A stretch of 64,000 nt of DNA, taken from the NCBI GenBank assembly GCA_963920705.1, contig OY987227.1:7105102-7169101 (forward strand). The letters are read 5' to 3'. The DNA comes from Odiellus spinosus (Eukaryota; Arthropoda; Arachnida; Opiliones; Phalangiidae). Position numbers and translations under genes: made by a program. Positions 11,097 to 22,599 of the stretch are shown piece by piece (position 1 is the stretch's first letter; each line of letters opens with the position of its first letter). The notes beneath the pieces are model-generated. The model was not told the origin of the DNA. It did no database searches and worked only from the letters and a program-made list of their open reading frames with translations.

Positions 11097-12024
11097 ACTT
11101 TTTAGATTAAGCATTTATTTTGGCCACTCCCGTTAGAATGGTCAATTTAAGAGAGTCAATAAGATATACAGTTTTGATCGGCGTTGAGGTGGAACTCTTC
11201 CTCGGGCTAGGAGTCAAAATTTAGGTTATAAAGTTCAATATTCCTTCTATTATTTATGAACAGACAGAAAATATTTCCAAGGAGATAACACTCCGCCGCC
11301 ATATTAGGTAAAAACCGAGAAGAAATCCATTCCTCCGCCGACCACTGCCTCCCTCTAAGATTATCCGTTTCCACTAAAATTCAGTATACAATGGGTGCAT
11401 CCCTGTGAAAAGGTTCTTTGCCTTAATGGATCTGTCAATTATGATACGATATAATTGGGTAGAAAGTTTTCAATATATACATTCTGGTATTTCGATACTT
11501 AGTTCTTGGTGTAAAATGCCCAGCCGAGAGTGTGAATGAGCGAGATATTTCTGGGTGACCTCGCGAGCGAAAAGTCCATCTACAGCCATCTCTCGTTACT
11601 CGAACCATTAAGCTGGGACAAAAGAGGACCCCTTAGTCACCCCATTTCGTATAAGGACCCCGACGCTAATAAAAGGAATCTAAGACGAGGCCTTATAAAT
11701 TAAGAAACCCCGCGCATCGAGAGGAGTCCTCCATCTACAGGGTGTAATAAACTATAATAAAAGGTGTCTTCTTAATTCTGACGAGTAATGAATACGGTTA
11801 TTACGGGAGGGTTGATCTAGCTCGTTCCAGCGAAAGAACAACGTTCTTATATTAGAGCGGGATGGCCTGTCAAGGTCCTTAATATCAAGGCTGACAAGAT
11901 ACGTATTACGTAGGGCTTAGATTTACGCGATATTTTGGTGAAAGTATATGGAAATTAAAGAAGTTGGGTTTCGGTCAATTTTGATGTTGATGTATGGTTT
12001 ATTTATTTAGAAATAACAACTCTA
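11097..12024. other. No gene recognised
   Basis: Unique-looking sequence up to the TA-flanked foldback element. Confidence 0.4.
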
Positions 12025-12026
12025 TA

Positions 12027-12421
12027 CAGGGTGTTTCGAAAATGGTGGTAGGACCGAGCTACAGTGGGTTCAATGGGTCATTTTAAGACGAAAATGTTCT
12101 ATGAAGTTTGTCGTACCGGGCGCCGTTTCAGAGTTACGAAATTAATCCTGTACGGAAGACCCCTAAACGTACATTAATAAACGTATAGTCAACGATAAAA
12201 TACGTTTAATTATTTAGCTGGTTTTTGAAAAGCACGGGTTTGATAATAGATTTTATCATCAATACGTTTATTAATGTAAGTTAAGGCGTCATCCGCACAT
12301 GATTCATTTCATAACTTTTAAACGGCGCCCCGTACGACAAAACGTCATAGAACATTTTCGTCTTAAAATGACCCATAGAGCCCACTATAGCTCGGTTCTA
12401 CCATATTTTCGAAACACTGAG
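12027..12421. mobile_element. TA-flanked foldback MITE with ~120 bp arms
   Basis: It begins CAGGGTGTTTCGAAAATGG and ends with an inverse copy (ATTTTCGAAACACTGAG), and TA lies on both sides (12025-12026 and 12422-12423). The arms run for about 120 bp with few mismatches, sharing GGGTCATTTTAAGACGAAAA and GGGCGCCGTTT. The ends and TA target fit a Tc1/mariner-class MITE. No transposase is present. Confidence 0.9.
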
Positions 12422-12488
12422 TATTATATACTCAAAAATTTAGCTTCAAATTTCTGGGGTAACAACGCATAGGTTATCAATCGGGGGC
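12422..12488. other. Short spacer
   Basis: Unclassified sequence between two repeats. Confidence 0.3.
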
Positions 12489-12800
12489 AGGATAGTTTAC
12501 TCAGAATATGAGAAACAATTTGAATCTTTAGACAAATATTTTAAGTATATAATAATTACGTTACAATTGATTGGTAAACCAATCATAAACAGTTCCTTGA
12601 CACATACGAAAATATTTATTTTCTCTGACCATTTGGGCTATTTTCAAATTCCTTGACTTTTCCCTGACCTATTGGAGCAATTTTCAAATTCCCTGACTTT
12701 TCCCTGACCTTTGGGGCCACTTTCCAAATTCCCTGACTTTTTGGGCCAATTTCCAAATTCCCTAACTTTTCCAGGTTTTCAGGTCGTGTACGAACCCTGG
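12489..12800. repeat. CCCTGA-type dispersed repeat (copy 2)
   Basis: It shares GATAGTTTACTCAGA and the later CAAATTCCCTGACTTTTCCC units with 2442-2912, and closes with GTGTACGAACCCTGG, an end like the CAGGGTTCGTAC start at 28299. The 80-residue minus ORF is a repeat product. Confidence 0.7.
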
Positions 12801-13769
12801 TAAGGAAATTTGCTCTTGGGCTATAATTTTTAAATTCGCTAAATAAATATATTTTCATATTAACCTCGTTTTCGATTAAATTGGTAATTATATTACGAAC
12901 GAATTCCCTTTTTAATTTGACCTAAATTACTAATAAGTAGCTAACGAAGCGATAAGGAGATAACCGGTATTTAATTATAGTTTTAATAACATTGTAAGAA
13001 AGAGTGGGTTGCGAATTTCTGAGAAGACTTCATTACATACACCTCCGCAAAGTGGAGTTGGAGAAAGAGATAAATAATACTAATTTTACGTTACACCCTG
13101 TATAAGTGGTTCCGAGCGAGCGATGTGATGTTTTTCACCACACACACAAAAACCTTTAAGGGTGTTATACGAAAGACGTACTGGAAAAACCCAGTAATAG
13201 ACAGCAAGAAAGCGCCCAACGAAATAAAACCTTTTTAAGCTTTTTTCTTCACTCTTATTTCTCTCGCGACGGAGATAGTCAAGAACCTCGGGTTCAAAAA
13301 GAACAAAGAACTGAGTGGATCTTAAAATTAAAGAGAGAAAGCAACCCTAAAACACGGGTTTTTCTATAGTAGAATCATTAATAGAATAGAAGAATAATTA
13401 ATTCTTAATCTAGTAGTCTAATTTTTCACTAATTTGAACTTAATTGATGAATTACTTGTTTGATACATTAATTACCAATTTTGTTAAAAATAATTTTACT
13501 TTTGTTATTTGTTTGTGATGTCTCATGACGACCACTTATAGGCTTTGCGTCAATAATCGCCTGCAATTTGATTTGCGAAATAATTATTATTAATTAATTA
13601 ATTTACGATGTCCCTAACCTTTCCCAGAACGTTCTAGAAGGTTACAGAAAAGTCTAGAGAGATCTAGATAATTCTGGAAAGTTTTAGAAAGGTCTGAAAA
13701 GTTGTCGAAAATTCCGAAAAAAAGAAATCTAGGAAATTTTAAATTCTTCAAAATTCACGATTTTTTGCT
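12801..13769. other. No gene; GTTCTAGAAG-like repeats near the end
   Basis: Mostly unique AT-rich DNA. From about 13620 to 13730 there are degenerate GTTCTAGAAGG / GTCTAGAGAG / TTCTGGAAAG units, which include a site fitting the heat-shock element pattern. Confidence 0.45.
13626..13640. promoter_or_regulatory. Heat-shock-element-like triple, AGAACGTTCTAGAAG
   Basis: Three alternating GAA/TTC/GAA pentamers have exact 2 bp spacing, with another TTCTGGAA pair about 40 bp on. No gene start is seen beside it, and it sits in a degenerate decamer repeat, so function is doubtful. Confidence 0.25.
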
Positions 13770-14074
13770 AGTATTTATTTACAAATGAATATGAAGCTGG
13801 AAATATAATTTTAAATAAACTCAGAGGGAGGATAGGCTTAACAAGGATCCACGGAGAGTTAAAAATGGTCCCTAACAGTGTCTACATCAAGTTCTCTACA
13901 TCAAATGAGAACGCGCGTTTTATTCCGACATTAAAGTTTTCAATATATTGGTTTAAGTTTTTAATTTATTTCCAGTTTAATATTTCTCCGCGATTTTGTT
14001 TTTAATGACCAGTGCATTTTAACGATAATGAATCGATAAAAAAGACTCGTTTTTAGGTTGCATTCTCCCTTTAA
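13770..14074. mobile_element. Family A copy 4, left side eroded
   Basis: The right arm is clear: TTAATTTATTTCCAGTTTAA, AATCGATAAAAAA, then TTAGGTTGCATTCTCCCT and TTAA at 14071-14074. The left side keeps only a rough GGATAGGCTTAACAAGGATC match. Confidence 0.6.
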
Positions 14075-14752
14075 AGAGTTTCTTTGAGAAGCTTGACGAT
14101 AAAAAGCAAAGTTTCTAAGCCTCGTTCGACTGGGTGCTTTCGAACCGAATGGGTTCAGCTGTCAAGTTGGTAGTGGCTTGTTCTCCCGATCTTTCGGACC
14201 ATTTCTCAAATTCGCTCTCTACGATACCACGGAGGACAATACGAACGCGTTTTAAGACTAGAAACGAGGTTAGAATCTCGAGTCGGTGAGAAAAAGTGGA
14301 AGAAAATAAATTTTTACGGCCATAAAGGAAAAGAAAAAGTCTTCCGTAATAAAAATAAAGATACGCCATCACAAATACCTGACAAAACAATAGCCAGAGG
14401 ACTTAAACTCGATTGCTTAAAAAAACCACTGACAAGAAAAATATAAAAAGAAAAGAAAAAAAAATACTTTCAAAGTCAGTAACGCGCTGAAATAACCAAA
14501 ATTTTCAAGTTATTTGGTCCCTCCTTCGATCACTCTGGCACGTAATAAGGGATTACCAAACTAGGCACGTATTTAGCATTGAGTAAGAGCTGCATAGGGA
14601 TTTTACGAAAGTGGTTAGACTCTAGCGGGTTTTACGCCGATGTTGGGCGATGGACGAAATAAACAAAATTAATTTGTTTCAAAAAATTAACCGAGTTTTT
14701 GACAATAATGTCGAGTAGTCTCTATTTTAGCGAAGGGATTTAATGTACACTT
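14075..14752. other. No supported gene
   Basis: A 91-codon minus-strand ORF (14115-14390) lies here; its sequence resembles no domain I recognise and it has no flanking splice evidence, so it is not called. Confidence 0.35.
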
Positions 14753-15041
14753 AAGCTAACGTCACACTAACATTTCTTAATCGATTTGAAATGGTAAAAT
14801 CAAACCGATATTCAAATCGACAGGAATCGTTTTAATCGTCACGCGTTATCTTTATAAATCGATTTATCGTAGCTTCATCTATCGGTTGTTGAAACCGAAT
14901 CGGTACGAAACTGGTTCCCGAAGCAGTTTCGAGAAATCGAATCAAATCGATTCGAGAAAAGACGCTTTCCGGTTCACATGACTCTAGCGAAACGTTTTGA
15001 AACGGTTTAAATCGATTCCAAGGTCCAATATGAACGCGGCT
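14753..15041 (+). mobile_element. Family C element, copy 1
   Basis: It opens AAGCTAACGTCACACTAACA and closes AATATGAACGCGGCT; TAA lies outside both ends. The interior holds TCATCTATCGGTTGTTGAAA and GGTTCCCGAAGCAGTTTCGA, conserved in all family C copies. About 290 bp, no ORF conserved among copies. TWA-type flanks suggest a PIF/Harbinger-like MITE, an inference. Confidence 0.8.
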
Positions 15042-15057
15042 AACACGGTTCGTACAA

Positions 15058-15335
15058 CTTTTGCACAACCGATTTCCATGAAATTTCCAGGTTTTTACAC
15101 AAATATTTCCCTGAAATTTGCATGTCCAAGACCAAACTACCCACTTCTGTTAATAAAAATGGAGTAATAACACTGCGATGAATCAACCGATTTAGAAGAA
15201 ATATGCCTAAACCTCAAATTTCCCAGAATTCCCTGAATTTCACTAATATTTTTCAGGTCAGTGTCATTGCATCACTGTCCGAATTCGTGTCTTAAACAAT
15301 ATTTCCAGGTTTTCCAGGTTTGTTGTTCAAACTTT
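15058..15335 (-). repeat. Dispersed GGAAATTTCAGGG family (copy 1, inverted)
   Basis: It has the complementary order of 63002-63430: ACCGATTTCC, GAAATTTCCAGG, CCAAGACCAAACTACCCAC, TGGAGTAATAACA, TAAACCTCAAATTTC. It has one or two units of the repeat that is greatly expanded at 61.3-62.1 kb. Confidence 0.7.
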
Positions 15336-16620
15336 GAATTATTCAGAATTAGGCCCAACTTTATATATATCTTTGAAACCCAAAAACCGTCATTTATACC
15401 TTCACGCATGCGCGGTGAATTTTAAAACAAATCTTATATTGTAACTTTAAGAAGTTCAAGCAGACACTGACCATAGAGAAGGAGAGAGGGGAGGAGCTAA
15501 CCCTTTTTGGAAGACCATATATAACTTGAGCTAGGAATAAATATCAATGAAAATATCATTTAGGAAAAGAAGAAATCTGTGCGCGATGCAACGAGGGGGG
15601 TCCTTTACGTACCATCTCCACTACCACACTCACCCACGAACTTACTCTAACAAATGGTATCATCGATAAGATAGAAAGAGGTCGTAAAGCCCTGAAATAT
15701 GGTTCCACCCACCATCAAAGAGGAAATGGACGAAATAAGATATTGATTGCCCCCCCCCCCCTAAAAGAAGGGTGGAACTAAAACCACACGGAATTCGCTG
15801 CACCTATAAGGCCGTGGTCCGTGGTACCTAAAACCTAGAACTGTTTTTGCCATCAATAACTACAAAAATCTTTATTCTCAACTTCCCAGCTAGACTTTAT
15901 ATTTTTTTAACCAATCATAAATTTCGGAATTTAAATTTTAAATCGTCCAATCATCTCTTTAAGATTAAGTCACGCGATTGTATTTTTGAATATCTAACAA
16001 CTTTCGTAGTAATCGGTTTAAGAAAACATACGTAATATTGTAATAAAGAGTTAACGTTCGTTTTAAATGGACTGGTATAAATATTAAGATAAGATATAGA
16101 TGGACACCCTCCTTTCACTCTTATTCGTTCTAAATGTATAAACATTTCTTAAACTCGATCGTCAAAGGGGACACATAGGTCACGATATGAAACGCCATTT
16201 ATAGCAGGATAGCAGTTAGACGGCTTTGACAGTCTTACGGGAACTATGGAATATATAAGGGCGCCATCAAGGTTTTTCCATATCGGAGGTCGTCATGGTA
16301 ACCATCTTTCGGAAAAGGCGTAATATTTTCACAGTAAAAGAAATACAGTAACTAAACCCTATATTATACGATCTATAGTTCAGCTTCAAATAGATCACGT
16401 CCCGCCTTTACCCTAAGTAAATTCTCAGGGTTAAATATATCAAAATTGCTAGGAAACGTTCGTTAAGTTAATACCATACACGATTTCGGATGGAATATGC
16501 GATAGAAATGATAACTAGCGCCTTATAGGTGTTTCGTTTACGCGTTATGAAAGCCACGAATTATCTGTACCGAAGAATCGATTGGGCAAAGATGATCGCC
16601 ACTCAACACAAGATCGACTT
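15336..16620. other. No gene recognised
   Basis: Unique-looking sequence with a poly-C run near 15750. Short ORFs at 15847-16145 lie on both strands of the same AT-rich stretch and show no coding character. Confidence 0.4.
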
Positions 16621-16621
16621 A

Positions 16622-17041
16622 AGCCTCGTTCCTACGTGAGGGCAAAATCGGTTCCAAACCAGCACCAAGCGTTTTCCATTTTCCCTGGTTCACACACTGA
16701 CAAGACGGTTCGCCCTGAGCCAAGGCTTAGCGTCGTTTTAAAAAATGCCCAGAATTTAAAATTTTGAAATAATTATCTCAAACTCATTAGTAAATCGTGT
16801 TTGTAACTCGTTGGTTGATAATTTTTGACAGAAACTATAATTTTAATCGCGTTATTTTAAGATTTATCAGCAAATTTGTCTTCCCGCCTCGTTATTTTCT
16901 TGGCAGTATGAACCGAAGCGACTTGGCCAAGCTGCTTTCCGAACCAACACGAACTGATTTCTCTTCTCACGTTGGTTTGATAACCAGTTATAGAAATCAA
17001 AGCGCAACCAAGCGCATTTAGGTCTATGTATGAACGAGGCT
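16622..17041. mobile_element. ~420 bp element with family C/D-type ends
   Basis: The left end AAGCCTCGTTCCTACGTGA and right end TATGTATGAACGAGGCT are inverted copies, and TTAA lies at both borders (TTAAGCC; GGCTTTAA). The interior differs from families C and D. Four short overlapping ORFs here are not taken as genes. Confidence 0.6.
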
Positions 17042-17114
17042 TTAATGTAGACTGTGACACGCAACCTGACTCAATTCGGGCCTCTTAAAATAGATAATAT
17101 AAATTCTGACTACG

Positions 17115-17195
17115 TTCCAACCTTGAAAAAAGGCATAATCTTCCGTAGAAACGGGTTCTATTTAACGGCTCTTTTTGTTAGTTTTAAGGTTGGAA
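17115..17195. repeat. ~80 bp hairpin repeat (copy 1)
   Basis: CCAACCTTGAAAAAAGGC at the left pairs roughly with TTTTAAGGTTGG at the right; the middle reads GAAACGGGTTCTATTTAACG. Two similar units lie at 38112-38198 and 38224-38300. Confidence 0.65.
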
Positions 17196-17317
17196 AAAGT
17201 ATAGAAAATCAATGCAAAAGGGTGATTTTTAAAGGGTATTTTACCCGTTTCCAAGATAATTTTATAGAAAGGCCTACTGATCTCGCTTGGCAACGAACTC
17301 ACGAATTTCATTTTCGA

Positions 17318-17359
<42 letters not shown>

Positions 17360-17674
17360 CCTGGGCTGTTTTAACATACGCGTGACGTCGGTATTACTTT
17401 GAATTTCAATATACTCCCATAGAATAACCAATGAAATCGGCTTACTCAATGTTGAAAAAATCGCCTGATTTTGTTAAAATTTCAAAATTCGATCAAATAG
17501 ACAAAATGAAATTCAATAAAGGTGGAACAAAGATATTTGAAAGGGTTGCTACAGATTTTTAATTACAAAATACTCGGACTTTTCCAGGTTTTCCCTGACC
17601 AATAGAAAGTGTAAAACCACTTTTATAAATGCGTGATCTTACTATTTTTTAATAAGCAGCTTTGACTCTCTGCT
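17196..17674. other. No gene; AAT microsatellite
   Basis: A run of AATAAT units and poly-A spans about 17318-17360. A CTTTTCCAGGTTTTCCCTGA fragment lies near 17578. Confidence 0.5.
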
Positions 17675-18105
17675 AATTATCCCGGAAAGTCCAGCGATGT
17701 ATCATGGAAGTTGGGTTTTCATGATGTATCGGTATTATTTACAGGAATATTTTAGAACACGTTAAAACGACGGGTAAGAAATCACTCCTATTAAATTAAC
17801 TAAGATGTTTAATGACTCATGAACTAATAGCCCTGGAAATTCTAGCGATATATCATAGAAGTTGGGTTTTCATGATGCGTCGGTATCATTTACAGGGATA
17901 TTTTAGAACACGTTAATCTAAGGGGTAACAAATCATAGTCCTGTTCAATTATCTAAGATGTTTAATGACTCATGACTGATAACCCTGGAAATTCCAGCGA
18001 TATATCATGGAAGTTGGGTTTTCATGATGTATCGGTATTATTTACAGGAATATTTAAAAAACGTTAATCTAAGGGGTAAAAAGTCATAGCACTGTCCAAT
18101 TAAAA
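17675..18105. repeat. 152 bp tandem array, 3 copies
   Basis: AAGTTGGGTTTTCATGATG recurs at about 17709, 17860 and 18012. Each unit includes TTTACAGG.ATATTT and AAGATGTTTAATGACTCATG. CCCTGACC-type fragments flank it at 17.58 and 18.11 kb, so it may be the inside of a CAGGG-type element. Confidence 0.9.
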
Positions 18106-18439
18106 TTCCCTGACCCTTGGATAATTTAAAAATATTTAGACCTATTTTGAAATTTCCTACTTTTGAGAATTTTTCAGGTCTGTTGCGTTTCCCTTTTGTT
18201 GAATTCAAGTTATTTCATTTGGTCTTTTTGGTCGTATTGTTGGAATTTTCCAATTTGTAACATTTTCGACAATTTTAGGCAATTTTTCCACAATAGGAAA
18301 GCCAATTTCTTTAGTTATTCTGTGGGATCACAATGAAATTAAAAGCAACTCTGACGTCACGCGTCATGAAAATTAAAGTCACATGTTTGGTGCGAGATTA
18401 ATTTGAAAAGGCCCAAATAGAGTTAGGTTACGTATCTAC
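18106..18439. other. No gene; CCCTGA fragments
   Basis: AATTCCCTGACCCTTGG and TTTTTCAGGTCTGTTGCG at the start look like eroded CAGGG-type element sequence. Confidence 0.4.
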
Positions 18440-18515
18440 TTTAAATTATTAATTTAATTATTTACAAGCGAATGAGACATATTTAAACAACAAGTCAATT
18501 GCATTCTCCCTTTAA
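18440..18515. mobile_element. Family A remnant, right end
   Basis: ATTTAAACAACAAGTCAATT then GCATTCTCCCTTTAA matches the right terminus; the rest is lost. The 74-residue plus ORF that starts inside this motif (18499) is therefore doubtful. Confidence 0.6.
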
Positions 18516-19216
18516 ACTAAAACGCTTTTTCCAAGTTAAATTTATACCCAGGTTTAATGCTAAACACGCCTGGAAACCTAAGGGTAGAGTTCAAATGTCA
18601 TACCTCATAAAATCTCCGGTACGAACTTATCGTGAAAATGAACAGCCGCGCCCTAATCAACCATATAGAACCCAGAATAAAACCAAAATGGGTCCCTTTT
18701 TTGCCCTAGGGGTGTGGTTTTAGTTGGGTTAAGAGAAACGTATAGGTTCAAAACTCGCGGCTAATTCGGAAGAGAGATCTGACAATGTTCAATTGAAATG
18801 AAGGCTAGTTCCCAAGTAGTAAATCTAAATCATATAATGGTATATCATAGAATAACTAAGAAACGCGTTGAACTCAAATATGGGATGAAATTAAAATCAG
18901 AGTCAATGTTAATGTTCAGCGAGTTAAATATTTATCTTTACGATAAGAGATAAGGGGGAAACGTAGCCTAGTTACTTTCAGTCCCCGTTGACAACTTAAA
19001 CTGACTTAATTTGGTATGGAAAGACGTGCTTTGGCGCGAATTTCAGTCCTGATAATACTCGACAAATCGTCATAGGCACGTTTCCCTGCGAGTCTTAGGG
19101 CTACGACGTAAAAAACGCGAAATCCAAATGGATGAAATGAAAGCGAGAGAGAGAAAGGGAACAATCCTAAAAAATTATGTTTCACCAAACTGAGAATGCC
19201 ACGCTAAAGGGCGTAC
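18516..19216. other. No gene recognised
   Basis: Unique-looking sequence; no supported ORF. Confidence 0.4.
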
Positions 19217-19974
19217 TTAAAGGGAGAATGCAACCTAATAACAAGCGATGTTTCATCGATTCCTTATTGTTTAAATAGGCCTAATCCACAGATAAAAAGT
19301 TTACAAAACAAATATTAAACTAGAAATAAATCTAAAACTTACACGGAAAATAGGCTTAGCGGGATTCGTGGAAAAGATGAATCGCCTTCATGTAAGGTCT
19401 AGCCATGGTAGTATAAAAGACCTAACGTTCATGGATATTGCACTCGTACCTTCTGAAAGGCATTTTCAGTAGATCGCAATTTCGGATAATTTCGTCCGCT
19501 AGCGACGGCGGAAGTGTGGAAATTTTGGCGAAACGAATTTCCTGTTTTACAAATTGTCGTCTGCACGTTCTGTAGTTTTTCAATATCAAATGTGACGTAA
19601 TGCCACACTTCCTGTCTAATGACAAACATCGTTACTAGAAGGCGCCATTGAACATCGCGAATTCTGTTTAAGCGTTTTTCTCGGAGTGAAATATCCATAA
19701 ACGTTAGTTCTTTATACATCCATGGCCTAGCGAGTAGCGACCAATGAGCAAAGGCCCGTCGTTCACGCGAGATCTCCACGAGACTTACAATCGCGTTCGA
19801 TTGGTCGCTAGACCTTATACGCGAGGAAATCAAAATCTCCATGAAATCCCGCTAAGCCTATTTTCAGGGTAAGTTTCAAATTTATTTCTAGTTTAATATT
19901 TGCTTTCTAAACTTTTCATGGGTGGATTAAACGATAAGGAATCGATAAAAAATTAGGTTGCATTCTCCCTTTAA
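19217..19974. mobile_element. Family A copy 5, interrupted by a TA-flanked MITE
   Basis: TTAA at 19217-19220 and 19971-19974 encloses full arms; the right arm contains TTTTCAGGGTAAGTTT followed by TTTATTTCTAG. The core motif GGTCTAGCGACCAATGAG is split by the insert at 19402-19727. The 137-residue minus ORF spans both elements and is an artefact. Confidence 0.88.
19402..19727. mobile_element. TA-flanked MITE nested in family A copy 5
   Basis: The ends GCCATGGTAGTATAAAAGAC and TTTATACATCCATGGCC are inverted with a few mismatches; the repeat extends inward through CTAACGTTCATGGATATT. TA (19400-19401 and 19728-19729), within a CTAG, flanks both sides. About 326 bp, no ORF. Only copy in the window. 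Confidence 0.8.
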
Positions 19975-20575
19975 GAAATAAGCAACGATTTCCAAATAGA
20001 AAGCTAAGGAATATCTTCAAGAGAACGGAGTCAATATTGCAAATTCCGATTGAAAAGCGTCGTAAAAACTTCTCGGATTCTTTTATTAATTTTAAGGACG
20101 GAAGGATTTTCTCTACGAGTAGGAATATTTGTATAAGAAATTTCGGCTAGCTTAGCGATAAAAACAGAAGGCGTTAGTTCGGGCCGTGAATTCTCTTCTT
20201 ACCAAGCTAGATATCGGATTGAATTATACGAGATAAAAAAGGGTTTACAGTTGAAAACTTTGCCAGAGTTTAAGAAACTTAAGTTATAAAATACGTCGTG
20301 TTTGGACAAATTATGTTTTCTTTGGAGATTCTTATCGAGTAAATGTAACTCTATATACTATATAACCCTTTCATTCGGATAAAAACAAAAGCGAATGTTA
20401 AACTGTTATCGTTTTATAAGAAAAACGACAATTGTATTTGTAATCCTAGACTTAATTACATTTTATCAAATGGGAAATAAATTAAGTATCCGTTAAACTA
20501 TTAATTTTTTAACTTTTCCTTAAGCCTTGGTCAAGATAAGTTTTCAAAATTTACGAATATATCATTTTGTTCGTT
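19975..20575. other. No gene recognised
   Basis: Unique-looking AT-rich spacer. Confidence 0.4.
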
Positions 20576-20919
20576 CAGGGTTGCCACGGTTTTTTCAGAT
20601 TCAAATTCCCCGACTTTTCCAGGTTTTTCCTGACCTTTTCCAACGATTTTCCCTGACCATTTCAGCTAATACTACCCAATTTTTAACCTTTTATTTTTTA
20701 TATAATCGCGTTCGCCAAACTTTTTGAACGCGTGTCTTTGTTCTAATCTATAGAACTGACACGGACAGCTTCAAATCTTTTCTGTAGATAATGATTGTAA
20801 TTTCCTGGCTTCTTGAAAAATCTTTAAATTCCCTAACGTTTTAAAATATCTTAAAATTCCCTGACATTTTTGGTTTATTTTCAAATTCCCTGACTTTTCC
20901 CTGACCTGTGGCAACCCTG
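20576..20919. mobile_element. CAGGGTTGCCAC element, copy 3
   Basis: It begins CAGGGTTGCCACGG and ends CTGTGGCAACCCTG; the interior is nearly the same as 1-384, including CTATAGAACTGACACGGACA. No transposase. Confidence 0.88.
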
Positions 20920-21690
20920 TAGGACTAAAATGGATTAATACATAACTCGATATTCGATTGGTATGTCCAGTAACTGAGAGTGAATCTCATTTTAATAGTC
21001 ATATAGAAATCATTAAATGTTAATCGACAATGACGTCATTAGGCCTAACACTTTCTAACCGCCATTAAATCTATAGAATGCTGTTAGATCATAAGGGAGG
21101 GGCTAGAAGTAGTGACGTCAATATAGTGGTCGTCCTTAACTGGCAGATTTAAATTCCTTAAACCCACTATCATTAAAATTAAATCGTTTAAAAAAAATCA
21201 ATGGGAACAGATTAAGCGTAGGATCAAAATTCGAGAAATGTATTACACAAATAACTTGAAATAGGAAAAAAGGTATTAAACAGTAATCCCATTATAATCT
21301 CATTATCTCCTAACGGATGGGATTGATTTGAACTACTCTCAGACCTGACAAATTATAATATAGAACTGTACCAAGTCGAGTTTTAATGGGATACTAAAAT
21401 GCTAAAACAAATAAATTATTTATTTTAACTGGTACACTTATAGAGTCCTACAAAAAGTTCTACCAAATTCATAGAAATTATCACACAAAACACTCTTTTT
21501 CTTTTCTAAGATACGAATTTTTAGTTTCATTTTGATTTGGATAAAATTTTTGATTTGTTTAATAATTAATTTGTTTAATTTAAAATATTAAATCAAATTT
21601 GCAGAGTAAAAAGTTTTCATGAAATGGATTTGGTAGAATTTCTTGGAATCTATGAAGATTAATAATTTATAGATATAATAATCTCCGCCA
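20920..21690. other. No gene recognised
   Basis: Unique-looking AT-rich DNA. Confidence 0.4.
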
Positions 21691-21905
21691 CAGAGCCCGA
21701 TTAAGCGATTTGTCGCCCGGGGGCAAAAATTAAACGCGCTCCTGAATTTGAAAATCCCAAATTCATCACCCCTTCACTCAGGGAAAAGACAAATTCATCG
21801 CGTCCAGAAATCAGTTCAAATTTAATAACTAACGTCAGGTTTTTCCAAATCACCGATTCCTTGGGCCCCCAATTATCCAGTGTGACCCCCTTAAATCCGG
21901 CCCTA
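21691..21905. mobile_element. ~215 bp candidate MITE, CAGAGCCCGATTAAG ends
   Basis: The left CAGAGCCCGATTAAGCG and right CTTAAATCCGGCCCT are imperfect inverted ends around a GC-richer interior. The target duplication is not clear. The 98-residue minus ORF across it is not supported. Confidence 0.45.
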
Positions 21906-22599
21906 ATCCTACGAAAAATTACTTCTAAAATCTTTCTTGAAACTCCGAAGTAAATAAATATTACGCAAAAATTAATATAAAATGAATTAGATACCATTTA
22001 AATCCTATAATTACAATTAAACTAATTTAAAAAATCCTCCAAAATGTAAGCTTAATCTTTGAGCGTGATAAAAATCGGAAAAAACCCCAAAAACATTTTC
22101 AGAAATATCATGCAAATAGCAAAAGCGAAAATCAAATAAATGCTTGAGAAAAAGAGTGGAAAAATAAAAACAAAGCGCATAAAACAACAAAATTGCAACG
22201 AGCGGAACAATTTCAAAAATAACAAATATAGAAATAGAATTCAAATAATAATTTGTATTTAGATTTGAGGTGATTTTTAGGATATTTTTTGTACTTACAA
22301 AGATCTTTTTATTTTTCCAATATCAAGGAAGGCAAAACAGAAACAAACGCATTGGTGTAAGAGCAAAGAAAAGAAGAAGGGAAAACTATAATCAAGCTTA
22401 GCGTCAAATTTAATCCTATTATAATCTACTAATTAATCCCATTGAAAAAAAGTTTGGAAAATCTAAATTTTGATCATTTATAATCGGATGACGTCACTAA
22501 TAAATTCTAGGGGCCCAGAGAGATACCCAGGTGTGCGATTCTATAAATTTCATCCCCTCTAAGATCTAGAGTATCAAAAAATGTTGGGCCCGAAGGATT
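21906..22599. other. No gene recognised
   Basis: AT-rich DNA; a 75-codon minus ORF here is low complexity and hydrophobic, with no support. Confidence 0.4.

Noticed and set aside
14832-15068. Recurring ORF containing RFLETASGTSFVPIRFQQPIDEATINRF-type sequence in several places
   Set aside because: It recurs because family C MITEs recur (also at 43288 and 46655); the frame is interrupted in other copies and the elements have no start, stop or domain in common.
19429-19842. 137-residue minus-strand ORF
   Set aside because: It crosses the border between family A copy 5 and a nested MITE.
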